NCBI RefSeq assembly: GCF_902506325.1
Contig: NZ_LR732328.1
Location: 186,001 to 250,000, forward strand
Reading direction: 5' to 3'
From: Limnobacter sp. 130
GTDB lineage: Bacteria > Pseudomonadota > Gammaproteobacteria > Burkholderiales > Burkholderiaceae_B
DNA: 64,000 nt
Both the position numbers and the translations under genes were made by a program. How positions within the stretch are numbered: the stretch's first letter is position 1; the number at the start of each line of letters is the position of its first letter. Positions 43,133-51,522 of the stretch are shown piece after piece. The notes below the pieces were generated by a model. The model ran no database searches, was not told the origin of the DNA, and saw nothing but the letters and a program-made list of their open reading frames with translations.

Positions 43133-44053
43133 TCATTGAAGATTGTGGTTTGGGGCAGTTTCGAGAATTCCTATTTCAAACGGAATTTTTGGTCTCCAAC
43201 CGGGGACAGTTTGATAGTCTCTCCAAAGGCGCATTACCTCTCGATCTCGATAAGGGCGCCCTCCCCAATTAATTGGTAGACGTTGGTTTGTGGCTCGCTC
43301 AAAAGCTTCCACAAGGTCGCGAAGTTTCATCGGATTGCCCGAAGATACCCCATACCTTACGTGTCCAGTTGTCTGGGTGTCTAATAAATCAGCCGCTCTG
43401 CAATACGCTTCTACTACATCTTTAATGTGCACCAGATCAACTAATTGTTCTCCTGGTGACATGTCTAGTGTTGTTCCTTCTCTCGCTGTTTTCCAAAGCA
43501 AAGCCACAAGTTTGGGTCTGGGGTCATTCGCACCATAGGTATCAAATAGTTTTAGTGTGCAAACCTTTAGACCGTGCGCTTCTATGTAATATTGAATGAT
43601 GGATTCAAATGCTTGCTTGGTCGCTGCATATAAATTAACTGGGTCGTAGTCTGAGTTTTCAAAATGTTGCCACGAGGTGCCCGTGTTAATTAAACGCTTG
43701 ACGCCAGCCAATCGCATGGCCTCTAACAACTGAGTCGGAAAGTTCACGTTGCTTTGAACCAGTTGGTTTATCTGGTTTGGCGTATGTTGAGCTAGAAATA
43801 GGGAAGCGATGTGAAATACACAAGTGGGTTGAATTTCTCGTAGAGTGTCAGCCAAGTTTTCAATATTCTCGGTCACCTGGTGAAAGTGAATACTAGTTTG
43901 AATGTCCTTCAAGGCATCAAGCTTGGAGTCGCCGCGCACGAGCACGTGAACATGCCATCCATGATTGACGAGTTGTCGCGCCAAATTTGAACCTATGAAT
44001 CCCGTGGCACCAGTTAAGAGCGCGACTCGTGGGCTAGAAGTATGGGCTAGCAT
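43133..44053 (-). CDS. CDP-sugar 4-ketoreductase, RfbJ/AscF-like SDR
   Basis: Extended short-chain dehydrogenase of 306 residues: LTGATGFIGSNLARQLVNHG, INTGTSWQHFEN and the catalytic LYAATKQAFES (Tyr-x3-Lys). It lies last in a block with all enzymes of CDP-3,6-dideoxyhexose synthesis. It would therefore be the reductase that fixes the C4 configuration, as RfbJ (abequose), RfbS (paratose) or AscF (ascarylose) do. Directly adjacent (0-base gap) to the RmlC-like epimerase, which favours an L-sugar such as ascarylose. Stereochemistry cannot be read from sequence. Confidence 0.82.
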   Translation of the reverse strand: MLAHTSSPRVALLTGATGFIGSNLARQLVNHGWHVHVLVRGDSKLDALKDIQTSIHFHQVTENIENLADTLREIQPTCVFHIASLFLAQHTPNQINQLVQSNVNFPTQLLEAMRLAGVKRLINTGTSWQHFENSDYDPVNLYAATKQAFESIIQYYIEAHGLKVCTLKLFDTYGANDPRPKLVALLWKTAREGTTLDMSPGEQLVDLVHIKDVVEAYCRAADLLDTQTTGHVRYGVSSGNPMKLRDLVEAFERATNQRLPINWGGRPYRDREVMRLWRDYQTVPGWRPKIPFEIGILETAPNHNLQ

Positions 44054-44593
44054 TTAAAACGGCGAGTTAAATTTGGAAAGTTCAGTAAAGCCCGCATCTC
44101 TTTCAGAAATAACAGGGGATTCATCAGGCCATTTCATTCCAAATGAATTCCACAGAATTCCTTCGTCGTTATTTGGCGCGTGTACTGTGCTCACTTTATA
44201 TACCATCGTCGAGCCTTCGCTAATGGTGTAAAAACCGTGTGCAAATCCTTTGGGAATGTAGACACAGGATACGGACTCTCCGTTTAACTCGAACAAGTCG
44301 AATTGCCCATAAGTGGGGGAATCTTTTCGAATATCAAGCACGACATCAAGTACATGGCCCCTTGTGCAATACACCAACTTAATATGATCCTCAGGAGGTG
44401 TTTGGAAATGCATTCCGCGAAGTACGCCCTGATGAGACACCGAGAAGTATTCTTCCGTGAATTGTGTTTCCAAACCTAGTTCCATAAACGCCTTCTCGTG
44501 GAACACTTTTGTGAACTGCCCACGCCGATCAATGAATGTTTTTGGTGTCAGTTTTAAGCAACCTTGCAATTTGCTTTCTTGGATTTCAAACAT
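44054..44593 (-). CDS. RmlC-like sugar-nucleotide epimerase (AscE candidate)
   Basis: Cupin-fold epimerase of 179 residues. FIDRRGQFTKVFHEKAF and QGVLRGMHFQTPPEDHIKLV are RmlC hallmarks, including the catalytic His. The Tyr of the K-T-T-D-Y segment of true RmlC (present in the rmlC at 60373) is replaced by Val in YKVSTVHAPNNDEG, so it is not a standard dTDP-4-ketorhamnose 3,5-epimerase. Sitting between the reductase and rfbH genes, it probably inverts C5 of the CDP-4-keto-3,6-dideoxy sugar, as AscE does. Confidence 0.83.
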   Translation of the reverse strand: MFEIQESKLQGCLKLTPKTFIDRRGQFTKVFHEKAFMELGLETQFTEEYFSVSHQGVLRGMHFQTPPEDHIKLVYCTRGHVLDVVLDIRKDSPTYGQFDLFELNGESVSCVYIPKGFAHGFYTISEGSTMVYKVSTVHAPNNDEGILWNSFGMKWPDESPVISERDAGFTELSKFNSPF

Positions 44594-45934
44594 TTAAAAA
44601 CCAATTCCAAAAAACTCTTCCAGCTTCTGTACCACATAGTCCAAGTGCTCTGCGTTTAAGCCTGGGTACACACCCAACCAGAAAGTCTGATTCATCACAA
44701 TGTCTGTGTTGGTCAATTCGCCACTAATACGGAAGTTGCGGCCAATCATGTAAGGCTGGCGAGTTAAGTTACCGGCAAACAGCAAGCGTGTGCCAATCTT
44801 GGCTTGGTCCAGGTAGTTCAACAGGTCCACACGCTTCACGCCGCTTTCTTCTTTTAACACCAGCGGAAAACCGAACCAGGACGGTTCAGAATTGGGCGTG
44901 GCCACTGGCAAATGGAAGTAATCCTGCAAGCTTTCCAGTTTGCTGCGCAAGTAGTCGTAATTAGCGCGGCGCGATTCAATAAAGCCTTCCAGCCTGTCCA
45001 TTTGCGCCAGGGCACAAGCGGCCTGCATGTCTGTAATTTTAAGGTTGTAACCTGCGTGGCTGTAGGTGTACTTGTGGTCATAGCCTTCAGGCAACTCGCC
45101 AAGCTTCCAGCAAAAGCGTTTGTTGCAGGTGTTGTCCTTCCCGGGGGGGCAATAGCAATCGCGGCCCCAGTCGCGGAAGCTTTCCGCAATCACTTTCAAT
45201 TCATCATTGTTGGTAAACACCGCACCGCCTTCACCCATCGTAATGTGGTGTGCGGGGTAAAAGCTTAATGTTGCAATGTCGCCAAACGTGCCCACAGTTT
45301 GACCGTTGTACTTTGCGCCCAATGCGTCGCAGGTGTCTTCAACCAACCACAGGTTGTACTTCTTGCACAGTGATGTAACTACATCCAGGTTGAATGGGTT
45401 GCCAAGGCTGTGGGCCAACATAATGGCTTTGGTTTTGGGGCTAATTGCAGCTTCAATTTTTGTAGCGTCAATATTGTGTGTGTGCAGGTCTACGTCTACA
45501 AACACGGGCACAGCACCAAACTGCAAAATCGGGTTTACTGTTGTTGGAAAGCCTGCGGCCACGCCAATTACTTCGTCGCCGGGCTTAATTGCACGGTCGC
45601 CCAGCTTTGGGCTGGTCAGTGTTGAAAACGCAACCAGGTTGGCTGATGAACCAGAATTAACCGTAAGCACGTGCTTAACACCCAAAAACTTGGCCAAACG
45701 CGCTTCAAACAGGGTGTTGAATCGCCCGGTGGTCAACCAGCAATCCAGGCTGGCTTCCACCATCATTTGAATTTCAGGGGCGCCCACCACTTTGCCAGAA
45801 ACTGGAACTGCACTTTCGCCGGGTACAAATGCTTTGGGAGCGTGTACGGCGTCTGCATACTGCTGAACCAATTCAGCAATTTGGGCACGCAGTGCTTCCG
45901 GGTTGGTTTTATGAAATGTAATGGGCTCGCTCAT
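44594..45934 (-). CDS. rfbH: CDP-6-deoxy-4-keto-glucose 3-dehydrase (E1), RfbH
   Basis: Iron-sulfur PMP/PLP enzyme of 446 residues that removes the C3 hydroxyl in 3,6-dideoxyhexose synthesis. The cluster ligands fit the C-x57-C-x-C-x7-C pattern described for E1: Cys202, Cys260, Cys262 and Cys270 ([13 protein letters not shown]). The catalytic Lys of related aminotransferases is replaced by His in [13 protein letters not shown]. Needs a reductase partner, supplied by RfbI at 47803. Translationally close to its neighbours (0- and 9-base gaps). Confidence 0.95.
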   Translation of the reverse strand: MSEPITFHKTNPEALRAQIAELVQQYADAVHAPKAFVPGESAVPVSGKVVGAPEIQMMVEASLDCWLTTGRFNTLFEARLAKFLGVKHVLTVNSGSSANLVAFSTLTSPKLGDRAIKPGDEVIGVAAGFPTTVNPILQFGAVPVFVDVDLHTHNIDATKIEAAISPKTKAIMLAHSLGNPFNLDVVTSLCKKYNLWLVEDTCDALGAKYNGQTVGTFGDIATLSFYPAHHITMGEGGAVFTNNDELKVIAESFRDWGRDCYCPPGKDNTCNKRFCWKLGELPEGYDHKYTYSHAGYNLKITDMQAACALAQMDRLEGFIESRRANYDYLRSKLESLQDYFHLPVATPNSEPSWFGFPLVLKEESGVKRVDLLNYLDQAKIGTRLLFAGNLTRQPYMIGRNFRISGELTNTDIVMNQTFWLGVYPGLNAEHLDYVVQKLEEFFGIGF

Positions 45935-45943
45935 ACTGCTTCC

Positions 45944-47020
45944 TTATTGCGGGGTGCGTGTGTATTCGTCAATTTGTTGCAGGCAAAGCTGCCGAGCGTC
46001 TTCTCCGCTCAGCCACGCTTTGTGCCAGTGCACTATCTTGTTTAAAGCGGCACCTAGGTTCCACCGGGGTTGCCAGTGTAAATGGCGCTTCGCCTTCGAA
46101 ATGTCTAATTTTAAGTAATTCGCTTCATGCGGGTTGGGTTGGCCGTCTAATTCCCAACAGGCGCCTTGATCCCATAGCCTTACCATGTGGTCGCAAATCC
46201 AGCCCACAGGTTGAACGTCTTCGTCTTTCGGGCCAAAGTTCCAGCCATCTGCAAACTCTGGGTGTTGGCCGCTATAAAGCCGTTCAGCCAATACAAAGTA
46301 ACCGCTCAGCGGTTCAAGCACATGCTGCCATGGCCTAGTGGCGTTGGGGTTGCGAATGACAACGGGTTGCTTGTTCTCAAATGCATTCAGAATATCGGGT
46401 ATCAGTCGGTCTTCAGCCCAATCGCCTCCGCCAATTACATTGCCTGCGCGTACGCTGGCCAAGGCAGGCGTACCCGGCGCACTAAAAAACGATTTTCGAT
46501 AAGCGCTGGTAACCAGCTCTGCGCAGCCCTTGCTGTTGCTGTACGGGTCATGGCCGCCCATTGGCTCATTCTCGCGGTAACCCCATTCCCACTCCCGGTT
46601 TTCGTAACACTTGTCGGTGGTTATATTCACGATTGTTTTCAGGTTTGCGCACTTGCGGGCGGCCTCAAACACATGCACCGTGCCCATTACATTGGTTGCA
46701 TAAGTTTCTACTGGTTCGCGGTAACTTAAGCGCACCAGTGGTTGGGCGGCCATGTGAATCAGAATATCGGGGTTAAAGCCCACCATGCTGCTGGTAATGG
46801 ATGCTAAATCGCGTATGTCGCCAAATTCGCTTTCTATGCCCTCGGCAATTTTTGCTTGTTCAAACAAACTTGGGCTGGTGTGGGGGGGCAGTGAAAATCC
46901 CTTCACTACAGCGCCCATGCTTTGTAGCCAAAGCGCAGCCCAACTGCCTTTGAAGCCAGTGTGCCCGGTCAGAAATACACGCTTACCATTCCAAAACTCA
47001 GGGTTCACGGTGCTCGTCAT
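45944..47020 (-). CDS. rfbG: CDP-glucose 4,6-dehydratase, RfbG
   Basis: Short-chain dehydratase of 358 residues converting CDP-glucose to CDP-4-keto-6-deoxyglucose. VFLTGHTGFKGSWAALWLQS, SFGD-type spacing in ESEFGDIRDLAS, HMAAQPLVRLSYREPVETYA and the catalytic YSNSKGCAELV are typical of RfbG/AscB. Second step of the pathway, in order with rfbF upstream and rfbH downstream. Confidence 0.95.
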   Translation of the reverse strand: MTSTVNPEFWNGKRVFLTGHTGFKGSWAALWLQSMGAVVKGFSLPPHTSPSLFEQAKIAEGIESEFGDIRDLASITSSMVGFNPDILIHMAAQPLVRLSYREPVETYATNVMGTVHVFEAARKCANLKTIVNITTDKCYENREWEWGYRENEPMGGHDPYSNSKGCAELVTSAYRKSFFSAPGTPALASVRAGNVIGGGDWAEDRLIPDILNAFENKQPVVIRNPNATRPWQHVLEPLSGYFVLAERLYSGQHPEFADGWNFGPKDEDVQPVGWICDHMVRLWDQGACWELDGQPNPHEANYLKLDISKAKRHLHWQPRWNLGAALNKIVHWHKAWLSGEDARQLCLQQIDEYTRTPQ

Positions 47021-47029
47021 GCTAAGTTC

Positions 47030-47803
47030 CTAGTCCCATTTTTTCCATGGCGCTTTGCCGCTGGCCCACAAATCTTCAAGCAGGTGCTTGTCGCGCAGTG
47101 TGTCCATGGGTTGCCAGAAACCTTGATGCTCAAACGCCATCAACTCGCCGTCTTCAGCCAAACGCTGCAGGGGTTGCTGCTCCCACACTGTGTCGTCACC
47201 ACCCAGGTAGCCTAAAACTTTTGGGCTCAATACAAAAAACCCACCGTTGATCATGGCGCCATCGCCTTTTGGCTTTTCCTTGAAGTTCATGACTTGTCTG
47301 TTCTTGATATCGAGCGCACCAAAGCGCCCGGGCGGGTAAGTGGCTGTTAGCGTGGCCGCCTTGCCGTGCTTCTTGTGAAAGGCAATCGATTCGGTAATGT
47401 CGATATCGCCAACACCATCGCCATAGGTAAAACAAAAGGCTTCGTCATTCTCAATGAATTTGCGCACGCGGCCCAAGCGGCCGCCGGTCATTGAATCCTC
47501 GCCGGTATCTACCAATGTAACCGTCCATGGTTCGGCGCGTTTGTGATGCACCTCCATTGTGTTGTTTCGCATGTCGAAGGTAACGTCTGATTGATGAAGG
47601 AAGTAGTTCGCGAAATATTCCTTGATTACATAGCCTTTGTAGCCACAACAAATAATGAAATCATTCACCCCGTGGGCTGAATAGGTTTTCATGATGTGCC
47701 ACAAAATCGGCATGCCGCCAATTTCAACCATTGGCTTGGGTTTAATGCTGGTTTCTTCACTTAGGCGAGTGCCCAGGCCACCAGCCAGAATTACGGCTTT
47801 CAT
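47030..47803 (-). CDS. rfbF: Glucose-1-phosphate cytidylyltransferase, RfbF
   Basis: Nucleotidyltransferase of 257 residues forming CDP-glucose from CTP and glucose 1-phosphate. [48 protein letters not shown] and the final [18 protein letters not shown] are diagnostic. First committed step of the CDP-3,6-dideoxyhexose pathway. Its ATG shares one base with the stop of the upstream rfbI gene (TAATG). Confidence 0.96.
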   Translation of the reverse strand: MKAVILAGGLGTRLSEETSIKPKPMVEIGGMPILWHIMKTYSAHGVNDFIICCGYKGYVIKEYFANYFLHQSDVTFDMRNNTMEVHHKRAEPWTVTLVDTGEDSMTGGRLGRVRKFIENDEAFCFTYGDGVGDIDITESIAFHKKHGKAATLTATYPPGRFGALDIKNRQVMNFKEKPKGDGAMINGGFFVLSPKVLGYLGGDDTVWEQQPLQRLAEDGELMAFEHQGFWQPMDTLRDKHLLEDLWASGKAPWKKWD

Positions 47804-48792
47804 TAATTTGAGCTCACAAAGGCGTCTGAATGGAATTTGTTGGATGGTAACCCACTTTCTAACAGGGCTGCTTTGGCTGATTCAATCATCTTGATCGATC
47901 CACAAGCATAAACAGAGCAGTCCTTAAAATTTGAATGGTCTGCCAACGTAGCTTCCTGAACGTAACCCTTCCGGCCTGCCCAAGCCGCTGAAGGCTGGCT
48001 AAGCAGCAGGTGCGTCTTCAAATTGGGGCAGGAAAAGTCTGCCGGGTTCATGTAAATATCTTCTTCGTATCTGCTGCCCCAGTACAAATCGATTTCGGGT
48101 AATTCATTTGCAGCCATGTTTATAATTTGTTCCAGAATTGCCTTGATTGGTGCAAGTCCGGTGCCAGTTGCAAGCAATAGCAGCTTTTTTGGCAAGGGCT
48201 TTCTCGCAAAAAAGGTACCAAATGGCCCCTCAAATCGAAGCAGGTCGTTCACCTTGGCCTGTTCAAACCAATATTTGCTAAATGCCCCGCCCTCTACTTC
48301 TTTAATGTGCAATTCAATTTTGCCATCGCCTCGCGGAGCGTTGGCAATCGAATAACTTCGCCGAAGGGCATGGGGGCCAATTACGGAAATGTATTGCCCA
48401 GCCAGAAATTTTATTTGATCGCTGGGCGGGGTTCGCAGTACCACCTTGATAATCGACGGTGTCAACACCTGAATGGAATCGATACGGGCAGGGTAGGTTT
48501 TAGTTTTGATTTCAGCGAGTTCTGGCAGGTCTTCGGCATCGATCTCAAGGTCGGAAATGGCAGCGCGGCAACATGTCAGCACAAAGCCCTGGCTGCGTTT
48601 ACTCTCGCTCAGACCAATTTCAGGTTTGAGCGTAGTGGTTTCACCGATTAATACCCTGGCTTCGCAAACCCCACATTGGCCATTCTTGCAACTGTGCTCC
48701 AAGGCTATTTTGTTTGAAATTGCGTTATCCAGAATTGTTGTGTGGGGTTCGCAAGTGAAACGATTGCCGTTTCTGAGTAGAACGTGGGGCAT
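47803..48792 (-). CDS. rfbI: CDP-6-deoxy-delta-3,4-glucoseen reductase (E3), RfbI
   Basis: Electron-transfer partner of RfbH, 329 residues. The N-terminal ferredoxin domain has the [2Fe-2S] ligands in [16 protein letters not shown] plus a later Cys in VLTCC. The FAD domain has [20 protein letters not shown], and the NAD(P)H domain [13 protein letters not shown]. First gene of the minus-strand half; its promoter must lie in the 200-base divergent gap 48793-48992, where I see no strong consensus. Confidence 0.94.
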   Translation of the reverse strand: MPHVLLRNGNRFTCEPHTTILDNAISNKIALEHSCKNGQCGVCEARVLIGETTTLKPEIGLSESKRSQGFVLTCCRAAISDLEIDAEDLPELAEIKTKTYPARIDSIQVLTPSIIKVVLRTPPSDQIKFLAGQYISVIGPHALRRSYSIANAPRGDGKIELHIKEVEGGAFSKYWFEQAKVNDLLRFEGPFGTFFARKPLPKKLLLLATGTGLAPIKAILEQIINMAANELPEIDLYWGSRYEEDIYMNPADFSCPNLKTHLLLSQPSAAWAGRKGYVQEATLADHSNFKDCSVYACGSIKMIESAKAALLESGLPSNKFHSDAFVSSN

Positions 48793-48992
48793 TCAAAAGT
48801 TCCGTGGTAAGGGCCTGTTTAATATGCATTTTACGCCTTCATACCCCCAAAAATCTGCTATTTAAGCTGAATGTTCAGTCAATTATTTGCAGGTCGATAA
48901 CCCCATCCTGATTACACACCCAATCTGGTTTTTGCCTCCCGCCCCACCCAGTGATAGCGTGGTCGTTTATTCCAAACGGACAGGCTTAGACC

Positions 48993-49466
48993 ATGCACCG
49001 CTTCTTGCTCGCCTTGGTATTGCTGATGCCCCTTGCACCCCAGCCCACGGAGGCTTTTGTGTTCAAAAAAATTGTGTACTGCTCGCCCATTGAAGGGCTT
49101 ATTCATTGGCAGGGGAAACCGCTGGTCAATGTTGTTGCCACACGTGAACTGTATAGCGGAGGTTTTGAGGGCGGAAAGTACAGCGACACCGCCACGACCG
49201 ATAGTGAAGGGCGCTTCAAGTTTGAAGTGGTTCAAGAGAGAAGGTTCTTAAAGCCAGATTTGTTGTCCGCAAATCCAAATATCGCTCAGCTCGTTTGGCT
49301 TTTACATGAAGGCCAGCGCTATGCAATTTGGTCGTATACCAAGCACGACTTTAATGAAAGAACCGAGACAAAAGACGGCGTCATAAAGATTAATTGCGAC
49401 CTGTCCACTTACGAACAGTACGACCACGGGCGAATTGTTCGATGTCAACACAATGGGAATATTTGA
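48993..49466 (+). CDS. DUF6795 periplasmic protein, candidate lipase immunity
   Basis: Protein of 157 residues with a Sec signal peptide (cleavage near TEAF). The mature part has the GLIHWQGKPLVNVVATRE and TTDSEGRFKFEVVQERRF strands, RYAIWSYTKHDFNE and INCDLST, characteristic of DUF6795. It contains three Cys. The stop lies one base before the ATG of the lipase gene at 49468, so the two are co-translated. A periplasmic partner of a lipase lacking a signal peptide resembles a type VI effector/immunity pair; that role is inference. Confidence 0.78.
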   Translation: MHRFLLALVLLMPLAPQPTEAFVFKKIVYCSPIEGLIHWQGKPLVNVVATRELYSGGFEGGKYSDTATTDSEGRFKFEVVQERRFLKPDLLSANPNIAQLVWLLHEGQRYAIWSYTKHDFNERTETKDGVIKINCDLSTYEQYDHGRIVRCQHNGNI

Positions 49467-49467
49467 A

Positions 49468-50655
49468 ATGAATCAGCTAACACCCAATCAGATTTACCTA
49501 CTCTCCGATAGCGCGTACAAGGCAAAGGGGAGGGACTCTGTTGCACTTAAAGATCAGCTGGGGATCTCGTTGCCATTCATTGATCTCAATTCTCTCAAGC
49601 CCATCACCGCCACTTCCGGCCTAATCACTCCCGTTGCCAGCGGCTTTGGTTTCATGGCTCAGCTCAATGGTGGTCGTTCAAAAGAAATCGTCATCGCCAC
49701 GCGTGGTACTACCAATTCCATGGCAGATTATGGAACAGACATCAACGCAATCCCAACTCCCGGCCCCACAGGCCACGCCATTCACAAGGGTTTTGGCACC
49801 ACCTTTAAAAGCTACGTTCAGCAGCTTAACGAATTCATCAAGCAGCAAAACCTGGGTTTCAAGCCCACCGCAGTGCACTGCATGGGTCACAGCCTGGGCG
49901 GCGCGCTGGCTAACCTCAATGCCGCAGCCTGCGCTGAGTTAAACCTGAACGCGTACCTGTACACCGTGGCGGCACCGCGTGTTGGCATGTTGCCGTATGC
50001 CGAGCACCTGAGCAAAAAAATGAATACTGGCCATGTGTACCGCGTGGCCAACGAGGCCGACATTGTCACCATGGTGCCGTGCTACCCCTTTGTTCATGCA
50101 CCCTACGTGCATGGCACTTACTTGCTCGATGCCGGTTGGCTGAACATCAACCCAGCCATGCACAAGCTTGCCAACGGCTACAGCAGCATGGTCAACAGCA
50201 CCTGGAAGCAAATGCAAAGCCACACCAGGGGTAAGCAACAGCAACTGGAAAACTCCATGTACCCCGCCAACAACGCTGAAGCAGGGTGGTTCGAACAACT
50301 CGCCAAAATGCCCGGTGCCATGTTCAGTGGGCGTTTGCTGAAACTTATCAACAAAGCCATTCACGACATGCTTTCCCGCCTGGGCGCACAAAGCCTGCTC
50401 AGCGTTGGCCACTACGGCACAGGCGCATTCACTGTGCTCGACCAAATGGCTGAAATTCTCGCCCGCTACGCACAAGCCAGCTACAAACAAAGCAAAGAAG
50501 TGGCTGGCATGCTCAACGCCATCATGGCTTACCTGGGCCGCCCAACCCACGCCTTGGCCGATGCCTCGGTGGCCACTATTCGCTGGGTATTCGGGCTGCT
50601 GCACCAGTCAGTCAACACCATGGCCAAACAGGCCATTCAACTTGTGGGGCGGTAA
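49468..50655 (+). CDS. Class 3 lipase-family protein
   Basis: Alpha/beta-hydrolase of 395 residues of the Lipase_3 family. The nucleophile elbow is CMGHSLGGAL (Ser142); an Asp follows in NEADIVTMVP, and a later His (for example in VHGTYLLD) would close the triad. No signal peptide. The C-terminal about 130 residues are helical and not assigned. I start at the ATG at 49468 with GGGAA about 8 bases upstream, over the more upstream ATG (49453) and TTG that would overlap the DUF6795 gene. Possible type VI secretion lipase; no secretion genes are in the window. Confidence 0.82.
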   Translation: MNQLTPNQIYLLSDSAYKAKGRDSVALKDQLGISLPFIDLNSLKPITATSGLITPVASGFGFMAQLNGGRSKEIVIATRGTTNSMADYGTDINAIPTPGPTGHAIHKGFGTTFKSYVQQLNEFIKQQNLGFKPTAVHCMGHSLGGALANLNAAACAELNLNAYLYTVAAPRVGMLPYAEHLSKKMNTGHVYRVANEADIVTMVPCYPFVHAPYVHGTYLLDAGWLNINPAMHKLANGYSSMVNSTWKQMQSHTRGKQQQLENSMYPANNAEAGWFEQLAKMPGAMFSGRLLKLINKAIHDMLSRLGAQSLLSVGHYGTGAFTVLDQMAEILARYAQASYKQSKEVAGMLNAIMAYLGRPTHALADASVATIRWVFGLLHQSVNTMAKQAIQLVGR

Positions 50656-50708
50656 TTTTCGCAGGCCTGTTGCTGCTTATTTTCTTTCAAGTGAATGAGG
50701 GTTAAAGT

Positions 50709-50730
50709 ATGCGCATATTAAAATGCGCAT
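50709..50730. promoter_or_regulatory. Operator candidate of ccdA
   Basis: ATGCGCAT occurs twice (50709-50716 and 50723-50730) separated by ATTAAA. Each copy is itself a perfect palindrome, so the element is both a direct and an inverted repeat, ending 9 bases before the ccdA start. Fits binding of a ribbon-helix-helix antitoxin. Confidence 0.65.
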
Positions 50731-50739
50731 GAAGTTCCG

Positions 50740-51003
50740 ATGTCCGTCACTAAAACTCACCTTGCTCCCCGGTCCGGGGCATCGGGCAAGAGGGCAGCAA
50801 ACCTTACTTTAAGCGTTGATGTTTTGGAATCTGCCAAAGCCTTGGGTATCAACATTTCTCAGGTTTGCGATAACTACCTTCGAGAGGTAGTTCGCAAAGA
50901 GCAAGAGCGCCGTTGGCGGCAAGAGCATTCAGAATTTATTGCCGCATACAATTCAATTATTGAAGAAGAAGGTTTGCCATTGGACCAATGGAGAGGTTTC
51001 TAG
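50740..51003 (+). CDS. ccdA: CcdA-family antitoxin
   Basis: Antitoxin of 87 residues. The ribbon-helix-helix N-terminal half has NLTLSVDVLESAKALGINIS and the C-terminal tail EFIAAYNSIIEEEGLPLDQW, the CcdB-wrapping region of CcdA proteins, ending in the typical W-R-x-F. Stop TAG shares a base with the GTG start of the ccdB remnant (TAGTG). The frame is intact; the toxin is not. Confidence 0.9.
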   Translation: MSVTKTHLAPRSGASGKRAANLTLSVDVLESAKALGINISQVCDNYLREVVRKEQERRWRQEHSEFIAAYNSIIEEEGLPLDQWRGF

Positions 51004-51119
51004 TGGCGCGTTTTGATGTGTACTCCAACCCGGGTAACCGCAATCTGACTGTTGTGTCGTTGATTGATGAACAGGTCAGAATAATTTCAGCCCTCGATTT
51101 TTTGTTTCAGGGTTATTAA
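51003..51119 (+). pseudogene. Internally deleted CcdB toxin gene
   Basis: A 38-codon frame starting at GTG. Its first about 17 residues (VARFDVYSNPGNRNLTV) match the CcdB N terminus MARFDVYxNP and its last about 13 (ISALDFLFQGY) match the CcdB C terminus (for example NAINLMFWGI in F-plasmid CcdB). About 60 central residues are missing, in frame. The gyrase-poisoning tip is partly built from the lost core, so the product should be inactive. Confidence 0.8.
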
Positions 51120-51522
51120 AAAACTGATTCACCTTCGTGGCAAAACAAGCCACTCCAACAAATTACAGTTGTCACTTAGCCCATCTTGGCAGTTTTGTAG
51201 GTAAAATTACGCCCCCTCATTTAGGTCGACAAGTAAATGCATCCACCAGCATGAATGCAGAGTAACAAAGGGTGACAAGCGATTTTGAAAGTTGAAATAG
51301 GGTTAACTCTAGGTGGTATACTCGAAAGTCTATGACAGTCACAAAACTGCCATGCTGCGTGTGCACAATTGCGGGGCGCTGTGGCAGGAATGCAGTTTGC
51401 TTAACGCCTATAAAAATTTACTGTCAACGGAAGTTACTCGCTGCCGTTTGACACTACTGAAATATTAAAACCAGTCGATCGGTCTTTTTTCGGGTCGGCA
51501 ACACCAACACATCGGGAGCATC
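51120..51522 (+). other. Long non-coding leader region of the export operon
   Basis: About 400 bases without a credible gene between the ccdB remnant and the WecA-like gene. It holds an extended -10 promoter candidate (see 51292-51322) and a leader of roughly 195 bases. In that leader, CTGCCA (51348-51353) can pair with TGGCAG (51382-51387), or AAACTGC (51344-51350) with GCAGTTT (51392-51398); the two pairings exclude each other. No JUMPstart/ops sequence (GGCGGTAGCGTG) was found. Confidence 0.5.
51292..51322 (+). promoter_or_regulatory. Candidate sigma-70 promoter of the export operon
   Basis: TTGAAA at 51292-51297, 19-base spacer, then TGG-TATACT with the -10 hexamer at 51317-51322 and an extended TGn. 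The spacing is slightly long, but the extended -10 is strong. Transcripts would carry a leader of about 195 bases before the ATG at 51523. Confidence 0.5.

Noticed and set aside
51120-51522. JUMPstart/ops element before the polysaccharide export operon
   Set aside because: No GGCGGTAG-type core sequence; only an unremarkable GGTGGTA inside the promoter candidate.
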